Shown in pieces: positions 1 through 12,028 of a stretch of 64,000 nucleotides of DNA. The DNA comes from Enterobacter sp. Ag1. GTDB lineage: Bacteria; Pseudomonadota; Gammaproteobacteria; Enterobacterales; Enterobacteriaceae. Location of the stretch: contig AKXM01000055.1 of NCBI GenBank assembly GCA_000277545.1, positions 248,001 to 312,000 of the forward strand, in the 5' to 3' direction. The translations under genes and the position numbers were made by a program. Below the pieces are notes generated by a model. The model was not told the origin of the DNA. It saw only the letters and a list, made by a program, of their open reading frames with translations, and did not search any database. How positions within the stretch are numbered: position 1 is the first letter of the stretch; each line of letters starts with the position of its first letter.

Positions 1-384
1 ATCGGTGGTCCACTGCTGGGCTATTTGCTGCTTTCTGCAGCCGGGGTTAGCGGTTGGGGGATGCGTATATTGCCTGTCGTCTCACTGCTTGCTTTGCTGG
101 TTAGCATGGTTGTTGTGCTGATGCAGGGGATGGAACTGGCTACGCTGCATAACTCTATTCAACAGGCATCTGCGCTGGTGCCGGAGTACGGTTCGCTGAT
201 GGCCGGGCGGATGGTTCTGCTGGTGATTGCTCTGGTCGGCTGGATTGTACCGCAGCTGAAAGGCTCTCGGCCTGGCGTCGGTCTGCTGACGTTGGCGATG
301 GTCTTGATGATTGCAGGTGAACTTATCGGTCGCGGCGTTTTCTACGGGCTGCATATGACGGTTGGTATGGCGATAGCGAGCTAA
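1..384 (+). CDS. dmsC: DmsC, DMSO reductase membrane anchor subunit (3' part only)
   Basis: This is the C-terminal part of the anchor that holds the DmsAB dimethyl sulfoxide reductase on the membrane and passes menaquinol electrons to it. The reading frame is open from base 1, so the gene begins before the window. What remains (about 127 residues) is strongly hydrophobic, with about three to four membrane segments. It carries the family-typical ending (GELIGRGVFYGLHMTVGMA), closely matching E. coli DmsC. The stop is followed by a rho-independent terminator, so it is probably the last gene of a dmsABC operon. The identity is secure; the 5' end cannot be judged. Confidence 0.93.
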   Translation: MGGPLLGYLLLSAAGVSGWGMRILPVVSLLALLVSMVVVLMQGMELATLHNSIQQASALVPEYGSLMAGRMVLLVIALVGWIVPQLKGSRPGVGLLTLAMVLMIAGELIGRGVFYGLHMTVGMAIAS

Positions 385-400
385 CATTTCATCGAGTTAT

Positions 401-426
401 AAGCGCGTCTGAGGGCGCGCTTTTTC
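401..426 (+). terminator. Rho-independent terminator after dmsC
   Basis: A 7-bp stem (AAGCGCG, 401-407, with CGCGCTT, 416-422) is followed by a T-run and sits 17 bases after the dmsC stop. Confidence 0.8.
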
Positions 427-614
427 ATCTTCTCGCATAAGAAAATTTCACCTGAATATCCATGAAATTTTTGATTGCTCATTTTGACCTGCTTCCCGCT
501 ATATCGCATCAAAAACAGCGAGATACAATTTACGTGACTCCGGTCACTTATTAGCAGGATAAGTTTTTCAAATCGTACCCGCTCAAACCCTCCATACCCC
601 CCATTATTGCTGGA

Positions 615-642
615 TTGACAATCAATTTACCGGTGGCATGAT
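615..642 (+). promoter_or_regulatory. Candidate sigma-70 promoter for ycaD
   Basis: A perfect -35 hexamer TTGACA (615-620) is followed after 16 bases by CATGAT (637-642), which matches four of six -10 bases. It lies about 40 bases before the ycaD start. The rest of the 385-680 gap holds only the dmsC terminator and a short GTGAC/GTCAC inverted repeat (534-547) of unknown meaning. E. coli ycaC, which sits here in K-12, is absent. Confidence 0.5.
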
Positions 643-680
643 GCGCACAAATTTCCTGATTTCCTCACGGTTTGATACCC

Positions 681-1829
681 ATGACCACCTATACCCGTCC
701 CGTATTGCTCCTGCTTTGCGGGCTTTTGCTGCTGACTCTGGCGATGGCGGTTTTAAACACGCTCGTCCCGCTTTGGCTGGCTCACGATAATCTTCCTACC
801 TGGCAGGTCGGGATGGTGGGCTCCGCCTACTTTACCGGCAACCTGGTCGGGACATTGATTACCGGATGGGTGATTAAGCGCCACGGGTTTAACCGCAGCT
901 ACTATCTTGCCTCCATTATCTTTGCCGTGGGCTGTATTGGCCTCGGGCTGATGGTTGGTTTCTGGAGCTGGATGGTCTGGCGCTTTGTGGCCGGCGTGGG
1001 CTGCGCCATGATTTGGGTTGTGGTTGAAAGCGCCCTGATGTGCAGCGGGACTTCCCGCAACCGTGGCCGTCTGCTGGCGGCTTATATGACCGTTTACTAC
1101 ATCGGGATGGTGGTCGGCCAACTGATGGTCAGCAAGCTTTCTACAGAGCTGATGAACGTTCTGCCCTGGGCTACCGCGCTGGTGCTGGCCGCTATTCTAC
1201 CATTGCTGTTTACCCATATCGTGAGCGATGGGGATGAGCATCGGGATAACACGCCGGTCTGGCCGATGCTGCGTCTGCGCCAGGCTCGACTGGGCGTGAA
1301 CGGCTGCATTATGTCAGGTATCGTACTCGGCTCTCTGTATGGTCTGATGCCGTTGTATTTGAACCATCAGGGCGTGAGTGACTCCGGTATTGGTTTCTGG
1401 ATGGCGCTGATGATCAGCGCGGGTATTGTTGGTCAGTGGCCTATGGGGCGTCTGGCGGACAAATATGGCCGTCTGCTGGTGCTGCGTGTGCAGGTGTTTG
1501 TGGTGATTCTCGGCTGTCTGGCGATGCTCAGCAACGCCGCCATGGGGCCTGCGCTATTCGTTCTGGGGGCTTTTGGTTTCACGCTCTACCCGGTGGCGAT
1601 GGCCTGGGCTTGCGAAAGGATTGAGCGTCATCAGTTGGTGGCGATGAATCAGGCGCTGTTGCTGAGCTACACCATCGGGAGCTTAATTGGGCCGACAGTG
1701 ACTGCGCTGCTGATGCAAAACTACTCTGATAACGTGCTGTTTATCATGATGGCCGCAGTGTCATTTGTTTACCTGATGATGCTGCTGCGTAAGGCGGGCC
1801 ATCATCCAACCCCGGTGGCTCACGCTTAA
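681..1829 (+). CDS. ycaD: YcaD, major facilitator superfamily transporter
   Basis: A 382-residue inner-membrane transporter of the major facilitator superfamily with about twelve predicted helices; the substrate is not known. The length equals E. coli YcaD, and long stretches (for example [19 protein letters not shown] and the [14 protein letters not shown] loop) match it. The MFS loop motif between helices appears as [10 protein letters not shown] chose the ATG at 681 because it gives the E. coli N-terminus (MTTYTRP); an in-frame TTG three codons upstream is possible but has no support. The ribosome site is weak. The gene stands alone, with pflA convergent to it. Confidence 0.92.
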   Translation: MTTYTRPVLLLLCGLLLLTLAMAVLNTLVPLWLAHDNLPTWQVGMVGSAYFTGNLVGTLITGWVIKRHGFNRSYYLASIIFAVGCIGLGLMVGFWSWMVWRFVAGVGCAMIWVVVESALMCSGTSRNRGRLLAAYMTVYYIGMVVGQLMVSKLSTELMNVLPWATALVLAAILPLLFTHIVSDGDEHRDNTPVWPMLRLRQARLGVNGCIMSGIVLGSLYGLMPLYLNHQGVSDSGIGFWMALMISAGIVGQWPMGRLADKYGRLLVLRVQVFVVILGCLAMLSNAAMGPALFVLGAFGFTLYPVAMAWACERIERHQLVAMNQALLLSYTIGSLIGPTVTALLMQNYSDNVLFIMMAAVSFVYLMMLLRKAGHHPTPVAHA

Positions 1830-1917
1830 TCAGCTTGCCGCGTCTATAGACCCGATCTCATGGGCGTTTGTGGCTGGTTGAGCTATGTGAGGCCCTGCTG
1901 AGAAGTGAGCGAGCCGA

Positions 1918-1954
1918 AAGAAAAAATATACGTGCTCCCACAGAGGGGAGCACG
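1918..1954 (-). terminator. Rho-independent terminator of pflA
   Basis: The perfect 9-bp stem CGTGCTCCC (1931-1939) / GGGAGCACG (1946-1954) is followed on the minus strand by a T-rich tract (complement of 1921-1930). It lies just past the pflA stop. Confidence 0.88.
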
Positions 1955-1961
1955 GTTCGAA

Positions 1962-2702
1962 TCAGTACATCACTTTATGGCCGTACTGCTCCAGAATACC
2001 TTTCACCCGCTCCATCGTTTCCTTCTTCGGCGGGTGCACGCCATCCAGCTTGTATTCTTCGCCCATCGCCACCCACTTGTGTTTGCCCAGCTCGTGGTAT
2101 GGCAGCAGCTCGATTTTTTCAACGTTGCCCATATCGCGGGTAAATTCCCCGAGTCGATGTGCAGAGTCGTCATCGTCAGACCAGCCCGGTACAACAACGT
2201 AGCGGATCCACACTTTAATGTCTTTTTTCGACAGATATTGCGCAAATTCAAGCGTGCGGTGGTTTGACACGCCCACCAGGTTTTGGTGGATTTCGTCGTT
2301 CATCTGCTTGAGATCGAGCATTACCAGGTCGGTGACTTCCAGCAGCTCATCAATCACCGGATCGTAGCGGCGAACAAAGCCGTTTGTGTCCAGGCAGGTA
2401 TGAATCCCTTCTTTACGGCAGGCGCGGAACCAGTCACGTACGAACTCGGCCTGCAGAATAGCTTCGCCACCGGATGCGGTAACGCCGCCGCCCGAGGCAT
2501 TCATGAAGTGGCGATAGGTAACAACTTCTTTCATCAGCTCTTCTACCGTCACTTCTTTGCCACCGTGGGTGTCCCAGGTGTCGCGGTTGTGGCAGTAAAG
2601 GCAGCGCATCAGGCAGCCCTGAAAGAAGGTGATAAAACGGATACCGGGGCCGTCCACGGTACCGCAGGATTCAAAAGAGTGAATTCGTCCGATTGCTGAC
2701 AT
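1962..2702 (-). CDS. pflA: PflA, pyruvate formate-lyase activating enzyme
   Basis: A radical-SAM enzyme that abstracts hydrogen from a glycine of PflB and so switches on anaerobic pyruvate cleavage. The product has 246 residues, the usual length. The cluster motif CxxxCxxC is at C30, C34 and C37 and binds the 4Fe-4S cluster that cleaves S-adenosylmethionine. The [12 protein letters not shown] glycine-rich SAM region follows. The ATG at 2702 gives the E. coli N-terminus ([11 protein letters not shown]); a longer in-frame start at 2750 adds 16 unconserved residues. It lies 194 bases downstream of pflB behind a terminator-like hairpin, so it is probably transcribed partly from its own promoter. 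Confidence 0.96.
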   Translation of the reverse strand: MSAIGRIHSFESCGTVDGPGIRFITFFQGCLMRCLYCHNRDTWDTHGGKEVTVEELMKEVVTYRHFMNASGGGVTASGGEAILQAEFVRDWFRACRKEGIHTCLDTNGFVRRYDPVIDELLEVTDLVMLDLKQMNDEIHQNLVGVSNHRTLEFAQYLSKKDIKVWIRYVVVPGWSDDDDSAHRLGEFTRDMGNVEKIELLPYHELGKHKWVAMGEEYKLDGVHPPKKETMERVKGILEQYGHKVMY

Positions 2703-2835
2703 TGCGGTGATCTCTCCAGATGTGGCCCGTCCAGGGCCTGTGTCGTGCACAGCTCAAGCCGGCTGTGTTAAGTCTGTTTTGACAGATACCCAGAGTATAG
2801 ATAGCTGGCAAAGCAGGCTGAGGGTAGGGAGGTGA

Positions 2836-2866
2836 GTAAAAAGGCCCCACGGGAGTGGAGCCTTTA
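2836..2866 (-). terminator. Terminator or attenuator between pflB and pflA
   Basis: An 11-bp stem (2840-2850 with 2855-2865, one G-U type pair) with a short loop is followed on the minus strand by TTTTT. It probably stops or damps most focA-pflB transcripts before pflA. Confidence 0.75.
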
Positions 2867-2896
2867 TATAGTACGCTTCTTCAGTCTGACAAGGAA

Positions 2897-5179
<2,283 letters not shown>

Positions 5180-5229
5180 GTAACACCTACCTTTAATGTG
5201 GAGTTCTTAAACCTGCGTACTGACGGAGC

Positions 5230-6087
5230 TTAGTGCTTGTCGCCACCGCGCAGATAAATTACCCAGTATGTCAACCCAACCAGTAAACCTCCGCCGATGA
5301 TGTTTCCGATGGTGACTGGAATCAGGTTATCGGTGATGAAGTTCAGCACGGTCAGATGCGAGAAACTTGCCGGAGAAGACCCTACGGCGGTCCAGAATTC
5401 CGGGCTGGCAAAGTCACGAACCACGATAGCCATCGGGATCATGAACATATTTGCGATGCTGTGCTCAAAGCCGCTGGCAACAAACATGGCAACCGGAAGG
5501 ATCATAGCAAACATTTTGTCCATCAGGCTGCGGCCGGAGTAGCTCATCCAGACGGCGAGACACACCATCAGGTTTGCCAGAATGCCAAGGCAGACGGCCT
5601 CAACAAATGTGTGGTGCATTTTATGATCTGCGGTTTGCAGGACATTCAGTCCCCATGCGCCGTTGGCGGTCATATACATGCCGGACAGCCAGATCAGCAG
5701 CACAAAGAGTAGAGCACCGATCAGGTTACCGATGTAGACGTTAGCCCAGTTACGCAGTAGCTGGCCCCAAGTGATACGGCCGCTGGCTTTGGCTACGACG
5801 ATAAGCACGGTGGAGGTGAAAAGGTCAGCACCGCAGATAACGCAAAGAATTAAACCCAGTGAGAAGCATGTGCCGCCAATCAGCTTGGCAATCCCAAACG
5901 GGATCGTGGATGTGCCTGTGGTGGCGGTGATGTAGAACACGAAGGCAATCGAAATGAAGACGCCGGCGGTAATCGCTAAGTAAAAGGTCGTTAGCGGTTG
6001 TTTCGTTGCTTTATAGACGCCAGCATCTTCGGCAATTTTTGCCATCGCTGGTGGAAGTACTAGATCAAAAGGGTTGTCAGCTTTCAC
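5230..6087 (-). CDS. focA: FocA, formate channel
   Basis: A pentameric inner-membrane channel that exports formate made by PflB and re-imports it when the outside becomes acidic. The 285 residues match E. coli FocA in length, with six membrane segments expected for the formate/nitrite transporter family. The pore histidine sits in SGFEHSIANM (about residue 209) and the gating threonine region in CGADLFTSTV. The soluble N-terminus (MKADNPFDLVLPP) is the part known to interact with PflB. It is the first gene of focA-pflB; an FNR box lies 61 bases upstream of the start codon. Confidence 0.97.
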   Translation of the reverse strand: MKADNPFDLVLPPAMAKIAEDAGVYKATKQPLTTFYLAITAGVFISIAFVFYITATTGTSTIPFGIAKLIGGTCFSLGLILCVICGADLFTSTVLIVVAKASGRITWGQLLRNWANVYIGNLIGALLFVLLIWLSGMYMTANGAWGLNVLQTADHKMHHTFVEAVCLGILANLMVCLAVWMSYSGRSLMDKMFAMILPVAMFVASGFEHSIANMFMIPMAIVVRDFASPEFWTAVGSSPASFSHLTVLNFITDNLIPVTIGNIIGGGLLVGLTYWVIYLRGGDKH

Positions 6088-6411
6088 ACTAACTCTCTCT
6101 TATTTAATTCGGCGAGGAGATACTAACAAAGCATTATAGAGTAAAAATTGATGTGGATCATATCTCGCCAAGCTAATAGGCACTGAAAAAGCAGGTCTTT
6201 ACCTGTTTTTCATCTTAATTTATTGATTATAAATGAAAAAATAAATTTTAATAATTATAGATAAAATTGAATTAAGCATCTCCCTTACGCGAAATTGGTT
6301 AATTATAATGGGGTATTTTTATATTTTGATAACATTATTGCCGCTGTCAAAAAATAACTATTTACCTGAAGTTAACCAAAAAATTACATAATAAATTATT
6401 ATTGTTGCAAT
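6088..6411. promoter_or_regulatory. AT-rich control region upstream of focA
   Basis: About 400 bases (6088-6489) separate focA from ycaO. The stretch is unusually AT-rich and has no plausible coding frame. It holds the FNR box at 6148-6161 and, by homology with E. coli, probably further focA-pfl promoters with ArcA, IHF and NarL sites that I cannot delimit by eye. It also contains a 9-bp AT palindrome and the ycaO terminator at its distal end. Confidence 0.7.
6148..6161 (-). promoter_or_regulatory. FNR box for focA-pflB
   Basis: TTGAT-GTGG-ATCAT matches nine of the ten fixed bases of the FNR consensus TTGAT-N4-ATCAA. Its position, about 60 bases upstream of focA, agrees with the known anaerobic activation of this operon by FNR. 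Confidence 0.85.
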
Positions 6412-6416
6412 AATAA
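6396..6416. repeat. 9-bp AT-rich inverted repeat
   Basis: TTATTATTG (6396-6404) is perfectly inverted as CAATAATAA (6408-6416) around a 3-base spacer. Its right arm overlaps the T-tract region of the ycaO terminator. It may be a protein-binding palindrome or simply a second hairpin; no known operator matches well. Confidence 0.6.
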
Positions 6417-6440
6417 AAAGGGGCGCAAAAAAGCGCCCCG
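6412..6440 (-). terminator. Rho-independent terminator of ycaO
   Basis: The perfect 7-bp stem GGGGCGC (6420-6426) / GCGCCCC (6433-6439) is followed on the minus strand by TTTTTATTATT. It lies about 50 bases after the ycaO stop. Confidence 0.9.
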
Positions 6441-6489
6441 TAATATAGCTCAGACAAGGTGCCGTGCGCACCAGGAAGTTGTCAGGAAA

Positions 6490-8253
6490 TTACTTTACCT
6501 GCCAATATTTGGCTTTAGCGCGCTGTAATTTTTCGTACGCGGCCAGCAGCGCCTGATGCGCCGGGAAAGCTTTCAGATCTTTATCCACTGGCTGCAGCCC
6601 ATAGAAGGCCGCTTCACCGCTCATTGCCGCGCTGGCGGCATCCACGGCTTCAGCCCCGTACATGCGGACGAAAGCGTTCAGGTATTGCAGAGGCTCGCGC
6701 TCTTCTTCCTGTGACAACAGAAGCAGAGTTTGCAGGCAGCGGTAGTAGTTGGCACGCTCAGGACTAAAGATGGAAGCGTTGAACTCCATGGTCCATTCGG
6801 TCCAGATCAGTGCCTGCTCAAGATCGCCGCCCGCTAGCGCCAGCATGGCTTTCAGTTCGCCAATGCGCAGCGTGTACCAGCCGTTATCTTTCCCGGTAGC
6901 CAGGCCCAGTAATTCACGCACGCGGGTGAAATCATCGTGGCCTTCGTCGTCCAGTTGGGCAATCAGATCGAGGTAGTCTTGCTGCTCCCATTCGCTGTCC
7001 GGCAGCGCAAGAATTGTTTCACGCAGGTGGCTGCCCATGCTGTTGTTGGCCAGCAGCAGGTCGTCGGCAGGGTAAATATCAGACATGCCTGGGACGATAA
7101 TACGGCAGGCGTAAACGTCTAAATGCTCGTAGTCGGCGATATACACTTCTTTATCTTCCGACTTGAAGATAGCCATCAGGGTAGCGAACTCTTCTTCCGT
7201 TGTGCCAGCAAAGCTCCAGTCAGCAAACGGGTAATCTGCATCCTGCTTGAACATATCCCAGGAAATCAGGCCGCTGGAATCGATGAAGTGTGTTTCCAGG
7301 TTCGCGTGTTCAGCGACTTCTTCATCATCGAAGGTTGGCGGCGTAAAGACATCCAGATCTTTCAGACCGCGCCCCTGCAGCAGCTCGGTGACGGTACGCT
7401 CCAGCGCTACGCCAAAATCAGGGTGCGCGCCGAAGGAAGCGAAACAGGTTCCGTTGGCCGGATTGAACAGCACGACGCAGATAACCGGGTACTTACCGCC
7501 CAGAGAACCGTCGTACGCAAAAATAGGGAAGCCTTCAGCTTCAAGCGTTTTAATGGACTCCACGACGCCTGGATAGCGGGCCAGCACATCCTGTGGGATC
7601 TCTGGCAGGCTGATGCTTTCTGCGATAATGCGGTTTTTGATATGACGCTCGAAGACTTCAGACAGACCCTGGACCCGTGCTTCATTAGCCGTGTTGCCCG
7701 CAGACATGCCGTTGGAGACGTACAGGTTACCAATGATGTTCATCGGGATATAAACAGTTTGCAGGTCTGACTGGCGGGTGAACGGCAGAGCACAAATACC
7801 GCGCTCTTCGTTCCCGGACTGCAGATCGATCAGCATCCCGGCGCCGACTTCGTTTTCCGGGTCGTAGAAAGCGCGCAGACGATCGTCGAGGATGCCCTCA
7901 GGCAGTTGGTCATCTTCCGGCAGCGGGAACCATTTCTCGTTCGGGTAATGCACGAACGGGCCGTTCGCAATCGTATCGCCCAGCCAGAAGTCGGCGAAGA
8001 AGTAGTTAGTCGACAGACGTTCAAAATATTCACCCAGCGCGGATGCCAGCGCGGCTTTTTTGGTCGCACCTTTACCGTTGGTGAAGCACAGGGCGCTGTC
8101 TTTGTCGCGGATATGCACCGACCAAACGTTGGGTACCGGGTTAAGCCAGGAGGCTTCTTCGATATTAAAACCGAGGTCGGTCAGCTTTTTCTGGAAGCGA
8201 GCGATGGAGTCTTCCAGGGCGGCATCTTTGCCGGGGATAAATGTCTGGGTCAT
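6490..8253 (-). CDS. ycaO: YcaO, ATP-dependent YcaO-domain protein linked to S12 methylthiolation
   Basis: The namesake of the YcaO superfamily, whose members activate amide backbones with ATP. In E. coli it is reported to aid RimO-dependent methylthiolation of ribosomal protein S12; the exact reaction is not settled. The product is 587 residues (E. coli 586). The N-terminal YcaO domain shows the ATP-binding region around GKGATKKAALASALGEYFER and SEVFERHIKNRI; the C-terminal third is helical and TPR-like. The ATG at 8253 gives the conserved start MTQTFIPGKDAA; an upstream in-frame start at 8286 adds 11 unconserved residues. The neighbour ycaP of E. coli is missing, so serC follows divergently. 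Confidence 0.94.
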   Translation of the reverse strand: MTQTFIPGKDAALEDSIARFQKKLTDLGFNIEEASWLNPVPNVWSVHIRDKDSALCFTNGKGATKKAALASALGEYFERLSTNYFFADFWLGDTIANGPFVHYPNEKWFPLPEDDQLPEGILDDRLRAFYDPENEVGAGMLIDLQSGNEERGICALPFTRQSDLQTVYIPMNIIGNLYVSNGMSAGNTANEARVQGLSEVFERHIKNRIIAESISLPEIPQDVLARYPGVVESIKTLEAEGFPIFAYDGSLGGKYPVICVVLFNPANGTCFASFGAHPDFGVALERTVTELLQGRGLKDLDVFTPPTFDDEEVAEHANLETHFIDSSGLISWDMFKQDADYPFADWSFAGTTEEEFATLMAIFKSEDKEVYIADYEHLDVYACRIIVPGMSDIYPADDLLLANNSMGSHLRETILALPDSEWEQQDYLDLIAQLDDEGHDDFTRVRELLGLATGKDNGWYTLRIGELKAMLALAGGDLEQALIWTEWTMEFNASIFSPERANYYRCLQTLLLLSQEEEREPLQYLNAFVRMYGAEAVDAASAAMSGEAAFYGLQPVDKDLKAFPAHQALLAAYEKLQRAKAKYWQVK

Positions 8254-8591
8254 GGGGTTCACTTTAATGGTACGCAAAACGCGCAATGATACGGGTTTTA
8301 CCGGGCAGACGCTATCCTCCGCACGGTGCAGGCGACGCTAGCATAACAGGCTATACCTGCTTACAGTAACTCGCTGTTATGGTAGTAAAATGACTGGCCG
8401 CCATTGGGCATGTCCGTCGTATTGCCTTGCCGTCGGAAATCGGGCAGTTTTTTCGCTTGCCGGAAGATTGTGTTGTGTGATTTTGCTCACATTGGTCTTC
8501 CGCGAGGGATTAACCATTGCAACACTGCGCCGCTGAATGATAAAACCGATAATGTAATAAAAACTTATTGCTCGAGGCGTGGTGAGGGGAA
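8254..8591. promoter_or_regulatory. Divergent ycaO/serC intergenic region
   Basis: This 338-base gap lies between the divergent ycaO and serC starts, in the place where E. coli has ycaP. I find no coding frame with support. It contains a consensus CRP box (8476-8491) and probably both promoters. A good ribosome site (AGGGGA) precedes the serC ATG. Confidence 0.65.
8476..8491 (+). promoter_or_regulatory. CRP box upstream of serC
   Basis: TGTGA-TTTTGC-TCACA is a perfect match to both half sites of the CRP consensus. It lies about 100 bases before the serC start. In E. coli the serC-aroA operon is reported to be repressed by cAMP-CRP, which this site would fit. Confidence 0.85.
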
Positions 8592-9677
8592 ATGACACAG
8601 GTATACAATTTTAGTTCTGGTCCGGCGATGCTGCCGGCTGAAGTACTTCGTCGTGCACAACAGGAGCTGTGCGACTGGCACGGTCTGGGCACTTCCGTAA
8701 TGGAAATTAGCCACCGTGGTAAAGAGTTTATTCAGGTCGCTGAAGAGGCGGAAAAAGATTTTCGCGATCTGCTGCAAATCCCCTCCAACTATAAAGTTTT
8801 ATTCTGCCACGGCGGCGGGCGCGGTCAGTTTGCAGGCGTGCCGCTGAATATTCTCGGTGACAAAACCACGGCCGACTACATTGACGGCGGCTACTGGGCA
8901 AATAGCGCAATTAAAGAAGCGAAAAAATACTGCCAGCCGGTTGCCCATGACGTAAAAATCACCGTGGACGGTAAACGTGCTATCAAGCCAATGAGTGAAT
9001 GGCTGGTATCTGATAACAGCGCATTTCTGCACTATTGTCCGAACGAGACAATTGACGGTATCTCAATCGATGAAACCCCAGATTTTGGTGATACCGTTGT
9101 TGCCGCCGATTTCTCTTCTACTATTTTGTCTCGCCCTATCGACGTTAGCCGTTTCGGCGTTATCTATGCTGGCGCACAGAAAAACATCGGCCCTGCCGGC
9201 CTGACGCTGGTTGTTGTTCGTGAAGATCTGCTAGGCAAGGCGGACAAAGCGTGTCCGTCGATTATCGATTACACCGTGCTGAACGATAATGACTCAATGT
9301 TTAACACCCCGCCGACTTTTGCCTGGTATCTTGCAGGCCTGGTCTTTAAATGGCTGAAAGAGCAGGGCGGCGTTGCCTCGATGGATCGTATCAACCAGGC
9401 CAAGGCTGAGTTGCTGTACGGCGTGATTGATAACAGCGATTTCTATCGTAACGATGTTGCGGCCTCTAACCGCTCCCGGATGAACGTCCCGTTCCAACTT
9501 GCGGATAGCGCGCTGGACAAAGTGTTCCTTGACGAGTCTTTCGCTGCGGGCCTGCATTCCCTGAAAGGTCACCGCGTTGTGGGGGGGATGCGCGCCTCGA
9601 TTTACAACGCGATGCCGCTCGATGGCGTCAAGGCGTTGACTGACTTCATGGTGGACTTCGAGCGTCGCCACGGTTAA
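8592..9677 (+). CDS. serC: SerC, phosphoserine/phosphohydroxythreonine aminotransferase
   Basis: A cytosolic PLP enzyme of class V that transaminates 3-phosphohydroxypyruvate with glutamate to make phosphoserine (serine synthesis) and also serves pyridoxal phosphate synthesis. The 361 residues match the family (E. coli 362). The PLP-binding lysine is K197 in [12 protein letters not shown]; the N-terminal FSSGPAMLP and the GGGRGQF phosphate-binding turn are present. The ATG follows an AGGGGA ribosome site. It is co-directional with aroA, 74 bases downstream across an intercistronic terminator, as in the E. coli serC-aroA operon, linking serine and aromatic synthesis (enterobactin needs both). 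Confidence 0.97.
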   Translation: MTQVYNFSSGPAMLPAEVLRRAQQELCDWHGLGTSVMEISHRGKEFIQVAEEAEKDFRDLLQIPSNYKVLFCHGGGRGQFAGVPLNILGDKTTADYIDGGYWANSAIKEAKKYCQPVAHDVKITVDGKRAIKPMSEWLVSDNSAFLHYCPNETIDGISIDETPDFGDTVVAADFSSTILSRPIDVSRFGVIYAGAQKNIGPAGLTLVVVREDLLGKADKACPSIIDYTVLNDNDSMFNTPPTFAWYLAGLVFKWLKEQGGVASMDRINQAKAELLYGVIDNSDFYRNDVAASNRSRMNVPFQLADSALDKVFLDESFAAGLHSLKGHRVVGGMRASIYNAMPLDGVKALTDFMVDFERRHG

Positions 9678-9696
9678 TTAATGCAGTAGCACTTCG

Positions 9697-9723
9697 CCCC
9701 GCGGCCCGTCTGCGGGGTTTTTA
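9697..9723 (+). terminator. Intercistronic terminator/attenuator between serC and aroA
   Basis: The CCCCGC (9697-9702) / GCGGGG (9712-9717) stem is followed by six T. It lies inside the operon, so it most likely lowers aroA relative to serC by partial termination. Confidence 0.8.
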
Positions 9724-9751
9724 TTCTGTTTGAGTTGAGAGTATTTTTCCC

Positions 9752-11038
9752 ATGCTGGAATCCCTGACGTTACAACCCATCGCGCTGGTCGACGGCACCA
9801 TTAATCTGCCAGGTTCAAAAAGCGTGTCTAACCGCGCGCTGCTCCTGGCCGCGCTGGCCAATGGCACCACGGTGCTGACCAATTTGCTGGATAGCGATGA
9901 TGTCCGCCATATGCTTAACGCGCTGAAGGCGTTGGGCGTGAGCTATACGCTTTCGGCGGATCGTACCCGTTGTGAAGTCACCGGCGTGGCCGGCCCTCTG
10001 CAGGCACAAGGTGAGCTGGAACTCTTTTTAGGGAATGCTGGCACCGCTATGCGTCCGCTGGCTGCAGCGTTGTGCCTCGGCAGTAACAACATTGTGCTGA
10101 CCGGCGAGCCGCGTATGAAAGAGCGCCCAATCGGCCATCTTGTCGATGCGCTGCGCCAGGGGGGAGCGAACATTGAGTACCTTGAGCAAGAAAATTACCC
10201 GCCGCTGCGTCTGCGTGGCGGCTTTGGCGGCGGCAAGGTTGAAGTGGACGGCAGCGTATCCAGCCAGTTCCTGACCGCGCTACTGATGACCGCCCCTCTG
10301 GCTGCACATGACACTGAAATCACCATTAAAGGCGAGCTGGTTTCCAAACCTTATATCGATATCACGCTGCATCTGATGAAAACTTTCGGCGTGGAAGTTG
10401 AAAACCGCGACTATCGCAGTTTCCTGATTCGCGGCGCACAGCAGTATCAATCCCCAGGGGCTTACCTGGTAGAAGGTGATGCATCCTCCGCCTCTTACTT
10501 CCTGGCCGCTGGGGCAATTAAAGGTGGCGTGGTCAAGGTTACCGGCATCGGGCGGAACAGCGTGCAGGGCGATATTCGCTTTGCTGATGTACTTGAGAAA
10601 ATGGGCGCGAAAGTGACCTGGGGCGATGACTTCATTACCTGTGAACGTGGTGAGCTAAATGCTATCGACATGGATATGAACCATATCCCGGATGCGGCAA
10701 TGACTATCGCGACCGCGGCCCTGTTTGCTAAAGGCTCGACCACGCTGCGTAACATCTATAACTGGCGCGTAAAAGAGACCGATCGCCTGAGCGCAATGGC
10801 GACGGAATTACGAAAAGTCGGTGCAGAAGTTGAAGAGGGCGAAGACTATATTAGCGTTACGCCACCGGCTAAGCTGACGTTTGCTGAAATCGGCACTTAC
10901 AACGATCACCGTATGGCGATGTGTTTCTCGCTGGTGGCGTTATCCGATACGCCAGTGACGATTCTTGACCCAGGCTGCACGGCAAAAACCTTCCCTGATT
11001 ATTTCGAGCAGTTAGCTCGCATCAGTACGCCTGTATAA
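9752..11038 (+). CDS. aroA: AroA, 5-enolpyruvylshikimate-3-phosphate synthase
   Basis: Transfers the enolpyruvyl group of phosphoenolpyruvate to shikimate-3-phosphate, the sixth step of the shikimate pathway. The 428-residue product (E. coli 427, one extra residue after Met) has the class I signatures [18 protein letters not shown] and [13 protein letters not shown], the second with the Gly and Pro typical of ordinary glyphosate-sensitive enzymes. NHIPDAAM holds the catalytic Asp and NDHRMAMC the C-terminal substrate contact. It is the second gene of serC-aroA and ends in a strong terminator. Confidence 0.98.
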   Translation: MLESLTLQPIALVDGTINLPGSKSVSNRALLLAALANGTTVLTNLLDSDDVRHMLNALKALGVSYTLSADRTRCEVTGVAGPLQAQGELELFLGNAGTAMRPLAAALCLGSNNIVLTGEPRMKERPIGHLVDALRQGGANIEYLEQENYPPLRLRGGFGGGKVEVDGSVSSQFLTALLMTAPLAAHDTEITIKGELVSKPYIDITLHLMKTFGVEVENRDYRSFLIRGAQQYQSPGAYLVEGDASSASYFLAAGAIKGGVVKVTGIGRNSVQGDIRFADVLEKMGAKVTWGDDFITCERGELNAIDMDMNHIPDAAMTIATAALFAKGSTTLRNIYNWRVKETDRLSAMATELRKVGAEVEEGEDYISVTPPAKLTFAEIGTYNDHRMAMCFSLVALSDTPVTILDPGCTAKTFPDYFEQLARISTPV

Positions 11039-11045
11039 CGTTTGT

Positions 11046-11073
11046 AAAACCGCATCGTCTGATGCGGTTTTTC
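11046..11073 (+). terminator. Rho-independent terminator after aroA
   Basis: The perfect 11-bp stem AAAACCGCATC (11046-11056) / GATGCGGTTTT (11061-11071) has a 4-base loop and runs into T-rich sequence. Confidence 0.92.
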
Positions 11074-11230
11074 TTTCTCTCTACGATTCCTTACAACGCC
11101 CGTTGCGCAATTCTTCTACACTCAGCCTGATTCCCGTGGATATTTGCCTGGAAAGATAACAGTCCTGGCGGTTGCGGCGTATAATGCGCGGCGTTTACCA
11201 CCCGCGAATCCAGCGATAGAGGAGAAAACG

Positions 11231-11914
11231 ATGACGGCATCCGCCCCGGTAATAACGATTGATGGCCCAAGTGGCGCCGGTAAAGGCACGCTTTGTAAGG
11301 CCATGGCCGAAGCGCTGCAGTGGCATCTGCTGGACTCTGGTGCGATTTATCGCGTTCTGGCGCTCGCGGCGTTACATCACCATGTTGATGTGGCTTCCGA
11401 AGACGCGCTGGTGCCCCTTGCGGCCCACCTGGACGTTCGGTTTATTTCCACCGACGGCAATTTGGAAGTGATTCTCGAAGGGGAAGACGTTAGCGCTGAA
11501 ATTCGCACTCAGGAAGTGGCAAACGCGGCTTCTCAGGTGGCCGCGTTCCCGCGTGTGCGCGAAGCCTTGCTGCGCCGCCAGCGCGCTTTTCGTGAAGCGC
11601 CGGGTCTGATTGCAGACGGCCGCGATATGGGGACCGTTGTGTTCCCGGATGCGCCGGTGAAAATTTTCCTTGATGCCTCCTCTGAAGAGCGCGCCCACAG
11701 GCGCATGCTACAGTTGCAGGAGAAGGGCTTTAGTGTTAACTTTGAGCGCCTTTTGGCCGAGATCAAGGAACGCGACGATCGCGACCGTAATCGGTCTGTA
11801 GCGCCGTTAGTGCCTGCTATAGATGCTTTAGTTCTGGATTCAACCAGTATGAGCATTGAGCAAGTGATTGAAAAAGCGCTACAATACGCCCGCGAAAAGC
11901 TGGCGCTCGCTTGA
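11231..11914 (+). CDS. cmk: Cmk, cytidylate kinase
   Basis: Phosphorylates CMP and dCMP with ATP, recycling pyrimidine nucleotides from RNA and lipid turnover. The 227 residues equal E. coli Cmk. The P-loop is GPSGAGKGT at about residues 12-20, and the family's [14 protein letters not shown] and RDDRDRNRS (LID) segments are present. The ATG at 11231 follows a GAGGAG ribosome site; a longer in-frame start upstream would add 29 residues absent from homologues. It lies upstream of rpsA in the same direction, as in E. coli, where read-through contributes to rpsA expression. Confidence 0.96.
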   Translation: MTASAPVITIDGPSGAGKGTLCKAMAEALQWHLLDSGAIYRVLALAALHHHVDVASEDALVPLAAHLDVRFISTDGNLEVILEGEDVSAEIRTQEVANAASQVAAFPRVREALLRRQRAFREAPGLIADGRDMGTVVFPDAPVKIFLDASSEERAHRRMLQLQEKGFSVNFERLLAEIKERDDRDRNRSVAPLVPAIDALVLDSTSMSIEQVIEKALQYAREKLALA

Positions 11915-12028
11915 GATAGCGACCCATTTTGTAGTACCCCCGCTGCAATGGAGTGTGAGCGGGTATGTAAAACAACCCCATCCGGCATGAGGCCAGATGG
12001 ACGTTAATCTAACTTTTGAAGATTAAAC
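11915..12028 (+). promoter_or_regulatory. rpsA leader with weak ribosome site and hairpin
   Basis: The rpsA start has no strong Shine-Dalgarno, only GAAG at 12018-12021. A stem of about 9 bp with one mismatch (11978-11986 with 11992-12000) precedes it. E. coli rpsA likewise starts from a structured leader recognised and repressed by S1 itself. I infer the same autogenous control here. Confidence 0.6.

Noticed and set aside
534-547. GTGAC/GTCAC inverted repeat before ycaD as an operator
   Set aside because: The arms are only five bases and match no known regulator well; chance is a sufficient explanation.
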